Made by a program: the position numbers and the translations under genes | Shown here: positions 41,515 through 42,500 of the stretch, one piece after another | How the letters are laid out: each line of letters begins with the position of its first letter | Numbering within the stretch: position 1 is the first letter of the stretch | Source of the DNA: Symbiodinium natans | Taxonomy: Eukaryota; Sar; Dinophyceae; Suessiales; Symbiodiniaceae | DNA length: 42,500 bases | Assembly (NCBI GenBank): GCA_905221605.1 | Contig: CAJNDS010000137.1 | Span: 1 to 42,500 of the forward strand | Direction of reading: 5' to 3' | Notes under the pieces: generated by a model | Told to the model about the DNA's origin: nothing | Database searches by the model: none | Seen by the model: only the letters and a program-made list of their open reading frames with translations

Positions 41515-42062
41515 GTTTAGGAGAGTTCTTTTTCTTTAGGGTTGAGGGTTTAGGGTTTGGGGTTAGTTTAGGCAGCAGGGCTTAGAGTTTAGGATTTAGG
41601 GTTCAGGGTTGAGGGCTTATTCTCATCGTTGGAGTTCCGGGTTTAGGGATGTTAGGGTTTAGTGCTAAGGGTTTTGGATCTTATGCCCTATGCTGCTAGC
41701 CTAGAGAATGGGCTCACGAACCGAACTTCACTGAAAGGGAGCTGTATGATCAGGTTTAACGACTGGGATCCTGAGGAGACAGTTTGGAAGTTTTCAAGAC
41801 CAATTCAGGTGTCATGAGCACACAAGCTGCGATATGTCAACGTGTAGCCAAAGAACCCCAACGCGTACCCGACGGAATCGCGTGAACCGGTCCACCCTAA
41901 ATCCGAAGCCTTGCACGGATTCCAAGCTCATTTGGAGGTTTATGAAAATAAGCGACCCCAAATATTGACCCCCAAACAGTAGATTCCCTTAAAATCAGGA
42001 CCCGAATAAGGTACCCCTATTGTAGGAAACCCCAATTTGGTTCATAAAACCCTAAGCCCTAG

Positions 42063-42083
42063 GAAGGCGCTGCTACCAGCTAA
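42063..42083 (+). CDS. Candidate terminal exon of the ATPase (EGAATS, stop TAA)
   Basis: CCTAG|GAA acceptor in the phase left by exon 33, reading EGAATS then TAA, with a CCCTAA-like run upstream and a TTTAGGG array downstream. The family end is (F/H)E.AAA.NR; the resemblance is slight. The true end could equally be exon 33 itself or lie beyond the window. Confidence 0.25.
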   Translation, partial: EGAATS

Positions 42084-42143
42084 GCCAGCTGAGCCCACTT
42101 CTGGCCAAATTCGCCTTCCTCTGCAACCCAAAAAAATTTTCGG

Positions 42144-42213
42144 GGGTTTAGGGTTTAGGGTTTAGGGTTTAGGGTTTAGGGTTTAGGGTTTAGGGTTTAG
42201 GGTTTAGGGTTTA
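42144..42213 (+). repeat. TTTAGGG array near the right edge
   Basis: Ten perfect units. To its right only further TTTGGGG/TTTAGGG repeats (42,358-42,445) and unique sequence are seen. Confidence 0.95.
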
Positions 42214-42500
42214 AGGATCATAAGCCCTGAACCCAAAAGCCAGTTTGCAAAACACAAGGGCTTAAGCACTGTTTCTGAGCGAAGCCAAGAGGCTTGGACT
42301 CACTGAGCCGCTTCAGGGAGCCCTGCCCGTTCTACGCGGCTCGGGCTTTGCATTGCGTTTGGGGTTTGGGGTTTGGGGTTTAGGGTTTAGGGCTTTGGGT
42401 TTTTTCGTGTTTAGGTTTTTTCGGGTTTAGGGTTTAGGGCTAGGGTATCGTTCAGGTACACTACCTGCTTTAAGGGTATGAAGGTTACTCTAGGGAATAG

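Larger units (their letters stand above)
1..42500. repeat. Interspersed telomere-like repeats (TTTAGGG / CCCTAAA), several dozen arrays
   Basis: Plant-type telomere heptamers and variants (TTCAGGG, TTTGGGG, CTTAGGG, TTTAGGGGG, CCCTATAAA) occur as short arrays of 2 to about 25 units all along the window in both orientations. They are interstitial, not a chromosome end, because single-copy exons lie between them. Orientation is not random around exons of the ATPase gene (see findings). The larger arrays are listed separately. Confidence 0.97.

Noticed and set aside
42063-42110. tRNA-like sequence on the minus strand (GCTTAGCTGGTAGCAGC)
   Set aside because: Resembles a D-arm but no acceptor stem, anticodon loop or T-arm follows; a similar D-arm-like piece near 10,530-10,560 also fails.
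1-42500. Chromosome end (true telomere or subtelomere)
   Set aside because: Arrays are short, in both orientations and interleaved with single-copy exons; no terminal array is present at either edge.

Overview
The window looks like nuclear DNA of a dinoflagellate. The pointers are plant-type telomere motifs (TTTAGGG/CCCTAAA) scattered through the interior in dozens of short arrays, very small exons, introns that mostly start GC (some GA, few GT) and end AG followed by an exonic G, and a dense load of short inverted-repeat elements. The species cannot be named from the sequence.

The main content is one plus-strand gene that occupies most of the window. By reading short exon-sized peptides between the repeat arrays I can assemble 33 exons (10 to 84 nt, about 1.66 kb of coding sequence in about 32 kb, 9,705 to 41,514). 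Phases are consistent from exon to exon. Together they spell about 550 residues of a predicted ABC-class ATPase (COG3044 / Pfam ABC_ATPase, the family that includes trypanosome MRB1590). Exons 1-14 give the N-terminal region (YPSYKDL, VQGDAYAPPSW, PGQYVLERSS, LPARGRS, VEDQ, VDDRPM). Exons 15-25 give the nucleotide-binding core (Walker A GGGFHGKST; PGDGRE; VKIRAEDGRS; signature-like ASGSTSQAANI; Walker B-like LLVDEDTCATNF; VVGGSGDFF). Exons 26-33 give the C-terminal part (VELSCVEQLVEISQARA and beyond). The start and possibly the last exon are not secure; a candidate first exon with a good ATG context is at 4,207, and candidate N-terminal exons lie at 8,111 and 8,982.

The introns are unusual. 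Close to the donor most carry TTTAGGG-sense repeats, and close to the acceptor about half carry CCCTAAA-sense repeats, so many introns have telomere-like inverted ends. This polarity is what a healed break followed by end-to-end fusion would leave, and it would also let the two intron ends pair in the RNA. The polarity predicted exons that homology then supported (11,427; 36,491; 40,732).

Other things sit inside these introns: an AT-rich block of bacterial origin at about 19,395-22,260 (5'-truncated, frameshifted ISL3-type transposase and a frameshifted glycerophosphodiester phosphodiesterase) between two CCCTAAA arrays; an intact intronless 396-codon-class reading frame at 25.8-27.0 kb; a 276-codon reading frame at 36.9-37.8 kb; a 24-copy minisatellite with an inverted core at 13.4-13.9 kb; and several families of short terminal-inverted-repeat elements. 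Upstream (1 to 9.7 kb) there is a degenerate, partly duplicated retroelement-like gene (4.35-6.22 kb), more repeats, and a few exon-like pieces of unknown affiliation.
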